Part shown: piece by piece, positions 1 through 6,669 of the stretch
How positions within the stretch are numbered: position 1 is the stretch's first letter
Layout of the letters: each line of letters opens with the position of its first letter
NCBI GenBank assembly: GCA_900553285.1
Contig: USCX01000038.1
Location: 1 to 11,921 of the forward strand
From: an uncultured Prevotella sp.
GTDB taxonomy: Bacteria > Bacteroidota > Bacteroidia > Bacteroidales > Bacteroidaceae
Direction: 5' to 3'
DNA: 11,921 bases
Program-made: the position numbers and the translations under genes
Notes under the pieces: generated by a model
What the model was told of the DNA's origin: nothing
Database searches by the model: none
The model's input: only the letters and a program-made list of their open reading frames with translations

Positions 1-990
1 CGTCTGCCCTCCGGAGCCGCCGGGGTTGGGATTGTAGTCCGGATCTTTCGTGGGATCGTAGCCCGGGTCGTCGGGGCATTCGCAGGGCATGCGCTTGCAC
101 TCCGTGCACATCTCGCAATAGTCGCGCCACGGGTGCGACTTGCCGCATCGCTCGCAACGTTCCGCTTCGATGATGACCGTCTTCCCGCAAGGGCACATCG
201 TGCCGTACACAGGCAGGCCGCAAAAGATGCACGTGGAGTTCGGCGTCTCGCCCACGTTGCGGCTCAGCCCCACGCGCGTCATCTTCCCGCCCACGAACAT
301 GGACATCGAGAACGGGTCGGCCGCGTAGTCCGCTGCCGCCGTGTCGAGGCGCAGGTAGTTGTCCACGTTGACGAAAGCCCGCGCCGCGCCGTCCTCGTAG
401 CGCGTGCCGTGGAGCATCTGCCCGTCAAGCCGCGAGACGAAGTAGAAGCCGCTGTAACTCGTGCCCTCGAACACGACGCCCAGCGAATCGACGCCGTCGG
501 GATGGCGACGGCTGTATGCGGGCGAGGGCAGGTAGCTCACTACGAAGCCCGCCAGTTCGCCGCCCACGCAGCGCTTGACGAGGAACTTGCTCCGCAACGG
601 GGCGGCCACCTTGCGCGGACGACCCTCGTCGAAGTATTCCACCATGGCGGTGGCCGCTTCGTGCTTCAGGGGGAAGAGGATGAGTGTTTCTCCGTTCTTC
701 TCGATTTGTTGAAACGTTTCCCAGTCCACTTCCGCCTCCGTGGGGAGGCCGCCTGGCTGGACGGCGCGTTTCTTTCCGCTCTCTGTGTTTTTCACTGTGG
801 GTTCAACCCCGTGCATCGGGACAACTTTGCCGCCGCGCTCGTTGAGGTAGAGCTTGGCGAGGTCAACCATCGGTGGCGGCGGGCCGCTGTCTTCGTGCAG
901 CGGGTCGGTCTCGTCGAACGCCATGCACGAGGTCAGGAGGGTGGGTAACAGGGCAAGGGCACACGGGGAATGCCAAACGGTATTTCTCAT
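1..990 (-). CDS. Cys-cluster (zinc-ribbon-like) lipoprotein, N-terminal part, runs off the left edge
   Basis: I read this as an open frame of 330 codons with no stop before the window edge. The ATG at 990-988 lies about 28 nt after the predicted start of transcription from a strong promoter at 1023-1053. Residues 1-22 form a lipoprotein signal peptide ending in the lipobox LTSC (Cys22). Acidic residues follow soon after (D26, E27, D29), as in surface-exposed Bacteroidota lipoproteins. Residues about 75-240 form a globular region containing LILFPLKHE, FLVKRCVGG and GTSYSGFYFVSRLDGQ. Residues 254-305 hold eleven cysteines: CxxC (254/257), CxC (266/268), CxxC (279/282), CxxCxxC (292/295/298) and CxC (303/305). 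This pattern suggests two or more structural zinc sites. Residues 306-330 are a Pro/Asp/Asn/Gly linker. From memory of the family style, Bacteroidota lipoproteins built this way often carry a variable C-terminal domain after the linker; here that part is outside the window. Function unknown. The gene is clearly richer in G+C than its neighbours. Confidence 0.82.
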   Translation of the reverse strand, partial: MRNTVWHSPCALALLPTLLTSCMAFDETDPLHEDSGPPPPMVDLAKLYLNERGGKVVPMHGVEPTVKNTESGKKRAVQPGGLPTEAEVDWETFQQIEKNGETLILFPLKHEAATAMVEYFDEGRPRKVAAPLRSKFLVKRCVGGELAGFVVSYLPSPAYSRRHPDGVDSLGVVFEGTSYSGFYFVSRLDGQMLHGTRYEDGAARAFVNVDNYLRLDTAAADYAADPFSMSMFVGGKMTRVGLSRNVGETPNSTCIFCGLPVYGTMCPCGKTVIIEAERCERCGKSHPWRDYCEMCTECKRMPCECPDDPGYDPTKDPDYNPNPGGSGGQT

Positions 991-1022
991 GGGCTAACAG
1001 ATTCAAGGTAAACATGTGCGGA

Positions 1023-1053
1023 CAAAGTTAAACAATCTTTTGAAAGTCCCAAA
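1023..1053 (-). promoter_or_regulatory. Bacteroidota-type promoter of the Cys-cluster lipoprotein gene
   Basis: On the minus strand a -33 element TTTG (1053-1050) is followed after exactly 19 bp by TAACTTTG (1030-1023), a full match to the Bacteroidota -7 consensus TAnnTTTG. The predicted transcript would start near 1018, giving a leader of about 28 nt to the ATG at 990. This is the best promoter match in the window. Confidence 0.7.
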
Positions 1054-1120
1054 ACTTCTTCCAGCGAAAACAGCATATATGTTGGGCGGGAAAAGTATAT
1101 TCATTTCATGAACGGGCGCC

Positions 1121-1183
1121 CTGACAGAAAAAGCTAAGTCCCTGACAGAATTTCCTGAGAGGCTGACAGGATTTCCTGAGAGG
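1121..1183. repeat. Three tandem copies of a 21-bp unit
   Basis: The units are 1121-1141, 1142-1162 and 1163-1183, and each begins CTGACAG. Units 2 and 3 differ at a single base. Unit 1 keeps the first nine bases and then diverges. A partial unit (CTGATTG) follows at 1184. The block is upstream of the lipoprotein promoter (about 70-130 bp) and downstream of fbp. Confidence 0.7.
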
Positions 1184-1341
1184 CTGATTGTTTTCATGCC
1201 TTATGTCTTGTGGGGATGTGGCCGGTGGTAGAAAAACGCTCTACGAGGCTGAATGTTTCCCCGTTACCGGACAGAAGAAAGGCCGCCCCGTGGCCGTGTG
1301 AGCCATGCGGGCGACCCTGTGGGCACCTTCGCGCGAAAAGG

Positions 1342-1364
1342 GTGGGGCAGCGTCTTGCCCGCAC
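1342..1364 (-). terminator. Weak candidate terminator downstream of fbp
   Basis: GGGCA (1345-1349) pairs with TGCCC (1356-1360) around a 6-nt loop. The stem extends by GTG/CAC (1342-1344 with 1362-1364) past a one-base bulge at 1361. On the minus strand the stem is followed by CCTTTTC (1342-1335 region), a short T run. It lies about 20 bp beyond the fbp stop. The short T tract makes this tentative. Confidence 0.35.
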
Positions 1365-1384
1365 TCCCGCGACGGGGCGATGTG

Positions 1385-3364
1385 TCAACTTTTCTCCTTG
1401 ATGTAACCGCGCCGGTAGGCGAGCAGCAGGTTGTTCAGGTCGGCTATTTGCACCCGCAGCTCGGCACCGATGTCTGTGTCGTTGACCATGGCGCGTTGGC
1501 CTGTCATTTCGACGATTTGCGTAGTGCTTTTGATGTCCGTCCCGTTGCGGATGGCTTCCTCCGTAGAAGTGAAGGGCTCGTGTTGTACGAGCTGGAATCC
1601 GCGGCTGTGGTAGACGAGGGTGTATCCGGCGATGCCGGTCGTGTTGTGGTAGGCTTTGGCAAATCCTCCGTCGATGACCATCAGGCGTCCGTCTGCTTTT
1701 ATGGGATTCTCTCCTTTCCCGACACGTACGGGGACGTGGCCGTTTATGATGTGGCGGTGTGGGCCCCTGACACCGAATTCATCGAGGACGTGGTCGCATA
1801 TGGCGGCGTTGTCCCGGAGTTTGTAGTACCATCCTTTTTCTTCGGCGTGTGTTTCCTTGTCTGCGATGAAGTAGCGTTCGAAGGTGGCCATCTTTGATTT
1901 GTCGAAAAGCGGGGAGTCGGGGCCGCACCAGAGATACCAGAAGAAGTCGGTAGCTTCCTCTTTGTCCGCCGCGTCGGTGCCATGGTCGAACGCCGTCCGG
2001 ATGAGTTCTTCCACTCTTTTGAGCAGTTTTTTGCCCTTTACTTTGCGGTTGCCCACGGTGACTTCGCGCAGGCTGCCGTCTTCATTCATCGGTATGGAGG
2101 CGTGGAAAAGGAGGTTTGAGTTGTATATGCCGTACATGGCTCCGTGAGTGAGCAGGCAGTTCATATGCCGTTGCAGCCGGTCGCAAATGCGGAATGAATG
2201 TACCAGCTTGTCCATCAGTTCGGCCTCCTCGGGTGAGAGTTCCAGTGGGTTTTCCGGGTCGATTGTGGGAAAAACATGGTCGAGTAGGGGGTAGGTCTTC
2301 CCGCCGAGCGTGATGGTGTGGTGCCGGTAGTCTACGTAGCGCAGGAGGGCGCGGTCGTTCATGTTCCATTCCGGATGGCGCCCGTAGAGTTGTCCTTCTA
2401 ATTTGAACTGGATGACGGCGATGGCTTTGTGCATTTGTGTGATGAGCCGTATGGTTTTGTCGCTCAGGTCGACGTTTTCCTCGTTTTTCGGTTCGAAGGC
2501 CTTGCATTCGTCGTCGGCGTAAGTCTCCATGGCAAAGGTGGCAAGGGGCACCATGTTGATGCCGTAGCCCTCTTCGAGGGTCTGCGTGTTGGCGTAGCGG
2601 AGCGATAGGCGCAGCAGACCCGCCACACAGGTGGCGTTTCCGGCGGCCGCACCCATCCACAGGATGTCGTGGTTTCCCCATTCGATGTCGAGGTTGTGAT
2701 AGTGGCAAAGGGTGTCCATGATGAGGTGCGCTCCCGGTCCCCGGTCGTAGATGTCGCCCAATATGTGGAGCTGGTCGATGGCCAGGCGTTGGATGAGGTA
2801 GCAAATGGCGATGATGAAGTCGTCGGCGCGGCCGGTGGAGATGATGGTGTGGATGATGACGTTGAAATAGGCCTGCTTGTTGTGGTCTTCAATCGACTCG
2901 TGAAGAAGTTCCTCTATGATATATGAGAATTCTTCCGGCAGGCTTTTGCGCACTTTCGACCGGGTGTATTTCGACGAGACGTTGCGGCACACCGTGACAA
3001 GTTGGTTGAGCGTGGTCTGATAGTAGTCTTCGAGGTTCTGGTCGTAGCTTTTGACCAGTTCCAGTTTTTGCTCGGGATAATAGATGAGCGTGCACAAGTC
3101 TTTTTTTTCCTGCTCACGCAGGGTGTTGCCGAACAGCTCGTTCACTTTTCGCTTGATGTTGCCGGACGCATTGCGCAGGATGTGCTGGAAAGCCTCGTTC
3201 TCTCCGTGCAGGTCAGCCATGAAATGTTCCGTAGCCTTAGGAAGGTGCAGAATGGCTTCCAAGTTGATGATTTCTGTGGTGACACTCGAGATGGTGGGGA
3301 AGTCGCGTGCCAACAGGCGGAGGAAACGCAGGTCGTTAAGGACGTTGTCTGTTTGGGTATTCAT
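1385..3364 (-). CDS. fbp: Fructose-1,6-bisphosphatase, class III
   Basis: It hydrolyses fructose 1,6-bisphosphate to fructose 6-phosphate and phosphate in gluconeogenesis, in the cytoplasm. The protein has 659 residues, about the usual length of the Firmicutes/Bacteroidota class III family. The metallophosphoesterase-type motifs are visible in order: ADLHGENEAFQH (DxH at residues 51-53), GDIYDRG (203-209), GNHD (230-233), NGHVPVRVGKGE (from 541) and the IDGGF...YTLVYHSRG segment near the end. There is no signal peptide. I chose the ATG at 3364 because family members begin only a few residues before NDLRFL and because the promoter at 3405-3412 would then leave a leader of about 36 nt. An in-frame ATG at 3388 would add eight residues (667 aa) but leaves only about 12 nt of leader. 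The gene is monocistronic and divergent from the sulfatase. Class III enzymes in other bacteria are not homologous to E. coli Fbp. Confidence 0.95.
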   Translation of the reverse strand: MNTQTDNVLNDLRFLRLLARDFPTISSVTTEIINLEAILHLPKATEHFMADLHGENEAFQHILRNASGNIKRKVNELFGNTLREQEKKDLCTLIYYPEQKLELVKSYDQNLEDYYQTTLNQLVTVCRNVSSKYTRSKVRKSLPEEFSYIIEELLHESIEDHNKQAYFNVIIHTIISTGRADDFIIAICYLIQRLAIDQLHILGDIYDRGPGAHLIMDTLCHYHNLDIEWGNHDILWMGAAAGNATCVAGLLRLSLRYANTQTLEEGYGINMVPLATFAMETYADDECKAFEPKNEENVDLSDKTIRLITQMHKAIAVIQFKLEGQLYGRHPEWNMNDRALLRYVDYRHHTITLGGKTYPLLDHVFPTIDPENPLELSPEEAELMDKLVHSFRICDRLQRHMNCLLTHGAMYGIYNSNLLFHASIPMNEDGSLREVTVGNRKVKGKKLLKRVEELIRTAFDHGTDAADKEEATDFFWYLWCGPDSPLFDKSKMATFERYFIADKETHAEEKGWYYKLRDNAAICDHVLDEFGVRGPHRHIINGHVPVRVGKGENPIKADGRLMVIDGGFAKAYHNTTGIAGYTLVYHSRGFQLVQHEPFTSTEEAIRNGTDIKSTTQIVEMTGQRAMVNDTDIGAELRVQIADLNNLLLAYRRGYIKEKS

Positions 3365-3404
3365 GGTGAAGGACTGTGTACGGGGCATAATGAATTTGTC
3401 AAAG

Positions 3405-3412
3405 CAAAGGTA
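3405..3412 (-). promoter_or_regulatory. -7 element of the fbp promoter
   Basis: On the minus strand TACCTTTG matches TAnnTTTG exactly. No clean TTTG lies 19-20 bp upstream; that stretch is an A/T-rich run (3430-3440). The predicted transcript would start near 3400. Confidence 0.5.
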
Positions 3413-3475
3413 GATAAAATTAACGATAAGAAAGAAAAAATGGGGGGGTAAAAATAGATATTTAGATTAATTCGG

Positions 3476-3483
3476 TATATTTG
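3476..3483 (+). promoter_or_regulatory. -7 element of the sulfatase promoter
   Basis: TATATTTG matches TAnnTTTG. The expected -33 site (near 3453) is A/T-rich without TTTG, so the promoter may need an activator or be weak. The start of transcription would be near 3488, leaving a leader of about 62 nt to the ATG at 3550. A run of seven G (3442-3448) lies just upstream. Confidence 0.45.
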
Positions 3484-3549
3484 CAGCCGAATAGCTCCCA
3501 CGCTGAGTGAAGTGACGGGGACAGTAATCATTTTAATATAATAGTTCCT

Positions 3550-6456
3550 ATGAGAAACATTACAAAACTGCGGACTGGGATGATGGCCGGTGGCGCAATG
3601 GCTTTTGCCATGAATATGGCTGCACAGGACCGTCCGAACATCATTCTTTTTCTGGTCGACGACATGGGATGGCAGGAGACTTCCTTGCCGTTCTGGACGG
3701 AAAAGACACCTCTGAATGAGCGTTATCGTACGCCGAACATGGAGAAGTTGGCCGAGGTGGGTGTGAAATTCACCGATGCCTACGCTTGTGCGATCTCTTC
3801 GCCGTCACGCGCCAGCTTGATGTCGGGCATGAATGCAGCCCGTCACCGTGTGACGAACTGGACGTTGAATTACGGTACGAAAACGGATGCCAGCAACAAC
3901 GTGATCAGCCTTCCGGACTGGAACTGGAACGGTATTCAGCCTGCAGCTACCGCTACTCCGCACGACACGGTAAACAGCATGCTGGTCACCTCGCTGCCGC
4001 AGATTCTGCACGACCACGGCTACTTTACCATTCATTGCGGAAAGGCTCATTACGGTGCCAAGACGACGTCGAGTTCCGACCCCTTGACGATGGGTTACGA
4101 CGTGAACATAGCCGGAAGTGCAGCCGGCGGCCCCGCAAGCTATATGCCCCCTTACGGTAACAATACGTATCCCGTCCCCGGACTTGACGAGTATGCCAGC
4201 CAGAACATCTTCCTGACCGAGGCGCTCACCCAGGAGGCTATCAAGACTGTGGGCAATTTCCTTGACGAAAACACCGACCAGCAGCCATTCTACCTTTATA
4301 TGTCGCACTACGCCATCCATGCCCCGTACACGGAAGATGCGCGTTTCTCGGGAAATTACAAGGGTGTTGTCGACCCGCAGCTCGGGGTGCAGCTGAGCAG
4401 CGGCGAGGTCAACCACGCCGCCCTTGTTGAAGGTATGGACAAGAGCCTGGGCGACATCCGCGCTTTCCTCGAAGAGCGTCCCGAGGTGGCCAAGAACACT
4501 ATCATTATCTTCATGTCGGACAACGGCGGCCAGGCCATCTCCCGCCAAGGCCGCGTGAATTACGACCAGAACTACCCCCTCCGTGGCGGAAAGGGCTCTT
4601 CATACATGGGCGGCGTACGCGAACCGATGATTGTCTATTGGCCCGGTGTGACCGACCAATACGCGGGAACGGCGAACGACAGCCGTATCATGATTGAGGA
4701 CTTCTTCCCCACGATTATCGAAATGGCCGGCATCACGGATTATGAGACCGTGCAGCATGTGGATGGCCGCAGCTTTGTCGACGTGCTCAAAGGAAACATC
4801 CAGGGTCGTGACCGCACGAACATCTGGAATTTCCCGAACCTTTGGGGCGAGAGCCAAAGCATGAATGAGGGTTACGGTGCCTATGCCGCCATCATGAAAG
4901 GTGACTACCACCTTATCTATTTCTGGCAGACCCAGGAGCGCCGTTTGTATAATATAAAGGAGGACATTTCCGAGCAAAACAACCTTGTAGGAACGCACCG
5001 CGATATTGCCAACGAACTCTCGAAGGAACTGGCGGACTCTCTTCGTGCGTATGATGCTCAGCGTCCCTCTTTGAAGGCGACAGGCGAACCGTGTCCTTGG
5101 CCGGATGACCCTTCCCTCGTGGTTGAAACGGGTACCGTCCTTACATTGAACGACAAGATTTTTAAGCTGAGCAGCGAGAACCAGAAATTTTATTATCGGA
5201 TTGCCGACAACCAGAAGGAAGACGGCACGAACCGCCGGACGGGATATTGGATGACCGGCGAGCATTACGGATACGATGCCATCCAGGTGGGAATGACTTC
5301 TTACAGTTCCGGGACCAGCTTGGAGCGCCAGTTGTTTTATTTCATGCCGGGTTCGGATGATACCCATTTCCGTATCATGACCTATGAGGGCCAGAATGTG
5401 GGGTATGTCGACGGAAAGACTTCGGCAGATTGGAATGACGGAAAGCCGAATGATGCCGCCACGACGGTGACGGTCAAGTATCTGCAATACGGTACACCTA
5501 CATCGTCTGAGTTCCAATTGCGTCAGTCAAGCGTAGACGGCTATTACAGTATTGGTGTCGGCGATGAGATCCTGAACAATCGCGGAACCGAAAACGGCGC
5601 CACTGCCAATATGAAGTGGGTGGTGAACAGTAATGGCGAAACCGTCTCTGACGCTATGAAGAACCGCGGTAGCCAATATGCGTTTGTAGCGTATGATCCT
5701 AATGCCAGCGTGGCGGTCGGCGAGGTTGCCACTCCGCACAACGGCATATTCATGTTCAGCACGGACTCGACACGTAATTATTATACGATTCGCGATGCCC
5801 GTTCTTTCTATTGGACGCAAGGTGAGCACCACGGCAATCCTACCATACAAATCAATTCCAATCTTTTGGAAGGCGACGAGGCAGAGAAACAGCTTTATTA
5901 TTTCATTCCGGGGTCTGGAAACCGGTTCTATATCTATACTTACGACGAGAAGCCGCTTATCTATACAATGGGGACGACCGTCGACAGCTGGGCGGAGGCC
6001 AAGAAACCCGAGGATGAGCAAAATACGGTGGAAAGCCGCTACGTGCAGTATGGTGACGTAGAACGTGGAGCTTTTTTTCAACTGATCAAGTCGGGCAATG
6101 GAGAGGCGTATGGCTTGCGGGTAAATAATGAATTGCTGAACGACCGTGGTTCAGCTAATGGTGAAGCTGCCAATATGTTGTGGGTGGTGAATACCTATAA
6201 AGGCATTAATAGTAATGTAACGGACCAGGGAAGCCAGTATGTGTTTACGTACCACAGCGCAGGTCTGCCGACAGCCATCAAACCGGCGGCCGTAACGTCC
6301 ACACGCCCGATGTCACGTGCTGAATTGACAAAACTGGGTGACAAGGTGCAGGTGTATGACATCCGTGGTATTCGTGTAAGAAACATTCAGAATGCAGAAC
6401 GTGGCTTTTATATCGTCCGTACGGCGGCTGATACATACAAAGTGATTCTTAATTAG
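3550..6456 (+). CDS. Secreted Ser-type sulfatase with duplicated C-terminal module and T9SS-like sorting tail
   Basis: It is predicted to remove sulfate esters from a glycan outside the cell. A signal peptide (about 1-25) ends near MAA/Q. The sulfatase domain spans roughly residues 27-510. It has NIILFLVDDMGW (metal ligands D37, D38) and the signature SSPSRASLMSG (83-93), in which Ser83 would be oxidised to formylglycine. It also has GKAHYG (164-169; K165, H167), HYAIHAPY (253-260), MSDNGG (322-327; D324, N325) and RGGKG (345-349). Family knowledge: Ser-type sulfatases need a radical-SAM maturase (anSME), which is not in this window. Residues about 527-718 and 723-905 are two copies of an unrecognised module. 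Residues about 925-968 resemble a T9SS type A sorting domain (VQVYDIRGIRV, then GFYIVRTAADTYKVILN). It sits alone on its transcript, between its own promoter and a terminator. The HRVTNWT and PFWTEKT context resembles Bacteroidota sulfatases acting on host-type glycans, but the exact substrate cannot be read here. Confidence 0.93.
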   Translation: MRNITKLRTGMMAGGAMAFAMNMAAQDRPNIILFLVDDMGWQETSLPFWTEKTPLNERYRTPNMEKLAEVGVKFTDAYACAISSPSRASLMSGMNAARHRVTNWTLNYGTKTDASNNVISLPDWNWNGIQPAATATPHDTVNSMLVTSLPQILHDHGYFTIHCGKAHYGAKTTSSSDPLTMGYDVNIAGSAAGGPASYMPPYGNNTYPVPGLDEYASQNIFLTEALTQEAIKTVGNFLDENTDQQPFYLYMSHYAIHAPYTEDARFSGNYKGVVDPQLGVQLSSGEVNHAALVEGMDKSLGDIRAFLEERPEVAKNTIIIFMSDNGGQAISRQGRVNYDQNYPLRGGKGSSYMGGVREPMIVYWPGVTDQYAGTANDSRIMIEDFFPTIIEMAGITDYETVQHVDGRSFVDVLKGNIQGRDRTNIWNFPNLWGESQSMNEGYGAYAAIMKGDYHLIYFWQTQERRLYNIKEDISEQNNLVGTHRDIANELSKELADSLRAYDAQRPSLKATGEPCPWPDDPSLVVETGTVLTLNDKIFKLSSENQKFYYRIADNQKEDGTNRRTGYWMTGEHYGYDAIQVGMTSYSSGTSLERQLFYFMPGSDDTHFRIMTYEGQNVGYVDGKTSADWNDGKPNDAATTVTVKYLQYGTPTSSEFQLRQSSVDGYYSIGVGDEILNNRGTENGATANMKWVVNSNGETVSDAMKNRGSQYAFVAYDPNASVAVGEVATPHNGIFMFSTDSTRNYYTIRDARSFYWTQGEHHGNPTIQINSNLLEGDEAEKQLYYFIPGSGNRFYIYTYDEKPLIYTMGTTVDSWAEAKKPEDEQNTVESRYVQYGDVERGAFFQLIKSGNGEAYGLRVNNELLNDRGSANGEAANMLWVVNTYKGINSNVTDQGSQYVFTYHSAGLPTAIKPAAVTSTRPMSRAELTKLGDKVQVYDIRGIRVRNIQNAERGFYIVRTAADTYKVILN
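5128..6264 (+). repeat. Protein-level tandem duplication in the sulfatase C-terminus (two ~190-residue modules)
   Basis: Copy 1 (about 5128-5703) and copy 2 (about 5716-6264) share a colinear series of motifs. These are YYRIAD / YYTIRD; GYWMTGEHYG / FYWTQGEHHG; RQLFYFMPGS / KQLYYFIPGS; VKYLQYG / SRYVQYG; EILNNRGTENG / ELLNDRGSANG; MKWVVN / MLWVVN; and GSQYAF / GSQYVF. The similarity is clear in protein but loose in DNA, so the duplication is old. Repeated aromatic and Asn/Gly turns suggest an all-beta carbohydrate-binding fold, possibly beta-trefoil-like; this is inference. Confidence 0.8.
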
Positions 6457-6493
6457 TCAGTGGTCGGCAGCACGTATCTGCTGGTTAAGATTG

Positions 6494-6534
6494 AAGAGAG
6501 CTTGGCACAATTGTGTCAGGCTCTTTTGTTCTTT
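6494..6534 (+). terminator. Rho-independent terminator of the sulfatase gene
   Basis: AGAGCTTGGCACAA (6497-6510) pairs with TTGTGTCAGGCTCT (6511-6524), with two G-T wobbles and an effective 4-nt AATT loop. TTTGTTCTTT (6525-6534) follows. It begins 38 bp after the sulfatase stop. Confidence 0.75.
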
Positions 6535-6613
6535 ATATGGAAATGGACAGTAGGTAGGGTGGTGACGATGGTATCACGGTTAACGGAAAATGGCGTTTTT
6601 AGGGTGTAAACGT

Positions 6614-6644
6614 TGTGGAATTTATAGAGGAAGTGTTACCTTTG
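6614..6644 (+). promoter_or_regulatory. Promoter of the M6 protease operon
   Basis: TACCTTTG (6637-6644) matches the TAnnTTTG -7 consensus. TGTG (6614-6617), three of four bases of TTTG, lies 19 bp upstream at the expected -33 spacing. The transcript would start near 6649, about 21 nt before the ATG at 6670. Confidence 0.6.
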
Positions 6645-6669
6645 CGGCGAAAAACAATAATACTAAGGT

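Larger units (their letters stand above)
991..1384. other. Gene-free spacer between the lipoprotein gene and fbp
   Basis: The spacer holds the lipoprotein promoter (1023-1053), a 21-bp tandem repeat block (1121-1183) and a weak hairpin downstream of fbp (1342-1364). Short open frames on both strands here have low-complexity translations and no homology that I recognise. A further near-copy of the repeat end appears: GAGGCTGATTGTTTTC at 1181-1196 resembles GAGGCTGAATGTTTCC at 1245-1260. Confidence 0.6.

Noticed and set aside
133..948. A 271-codon open frame on the plus strand opposite the lipoprotein gene
   Set aside because: It is rich in Arg, His and Val with no domain logic. The opposite strand has a promoter, lipobox and ordered Cys motifs in a frame open to the edge. 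The long frame follows from high GC.
1003..1197. A 64-codon minus-strand frame containing the SLSGNPV/SLSGNSV repeats
   Set aside because: Its coding would run across the lipoprotein promoter, and outside the 21-bp repeats it has no recognisable content. I treat the repeats as DNA repeats unless relatives conserve the frame.
2082..2804. A 240-codon minus-strand frame inside fbp
   Set aside because: It is a Pro/Arg/His-rich out-of-frame translation of fbp, whose own frame has all catalytic motifs.
3805..5517. Two long minus-strand frames (247 and 305 codons) opposite the sulfatase
   Set aside because: They are antisense shadows of a strongly supported gene, with no signal, domain or promoter of their own.
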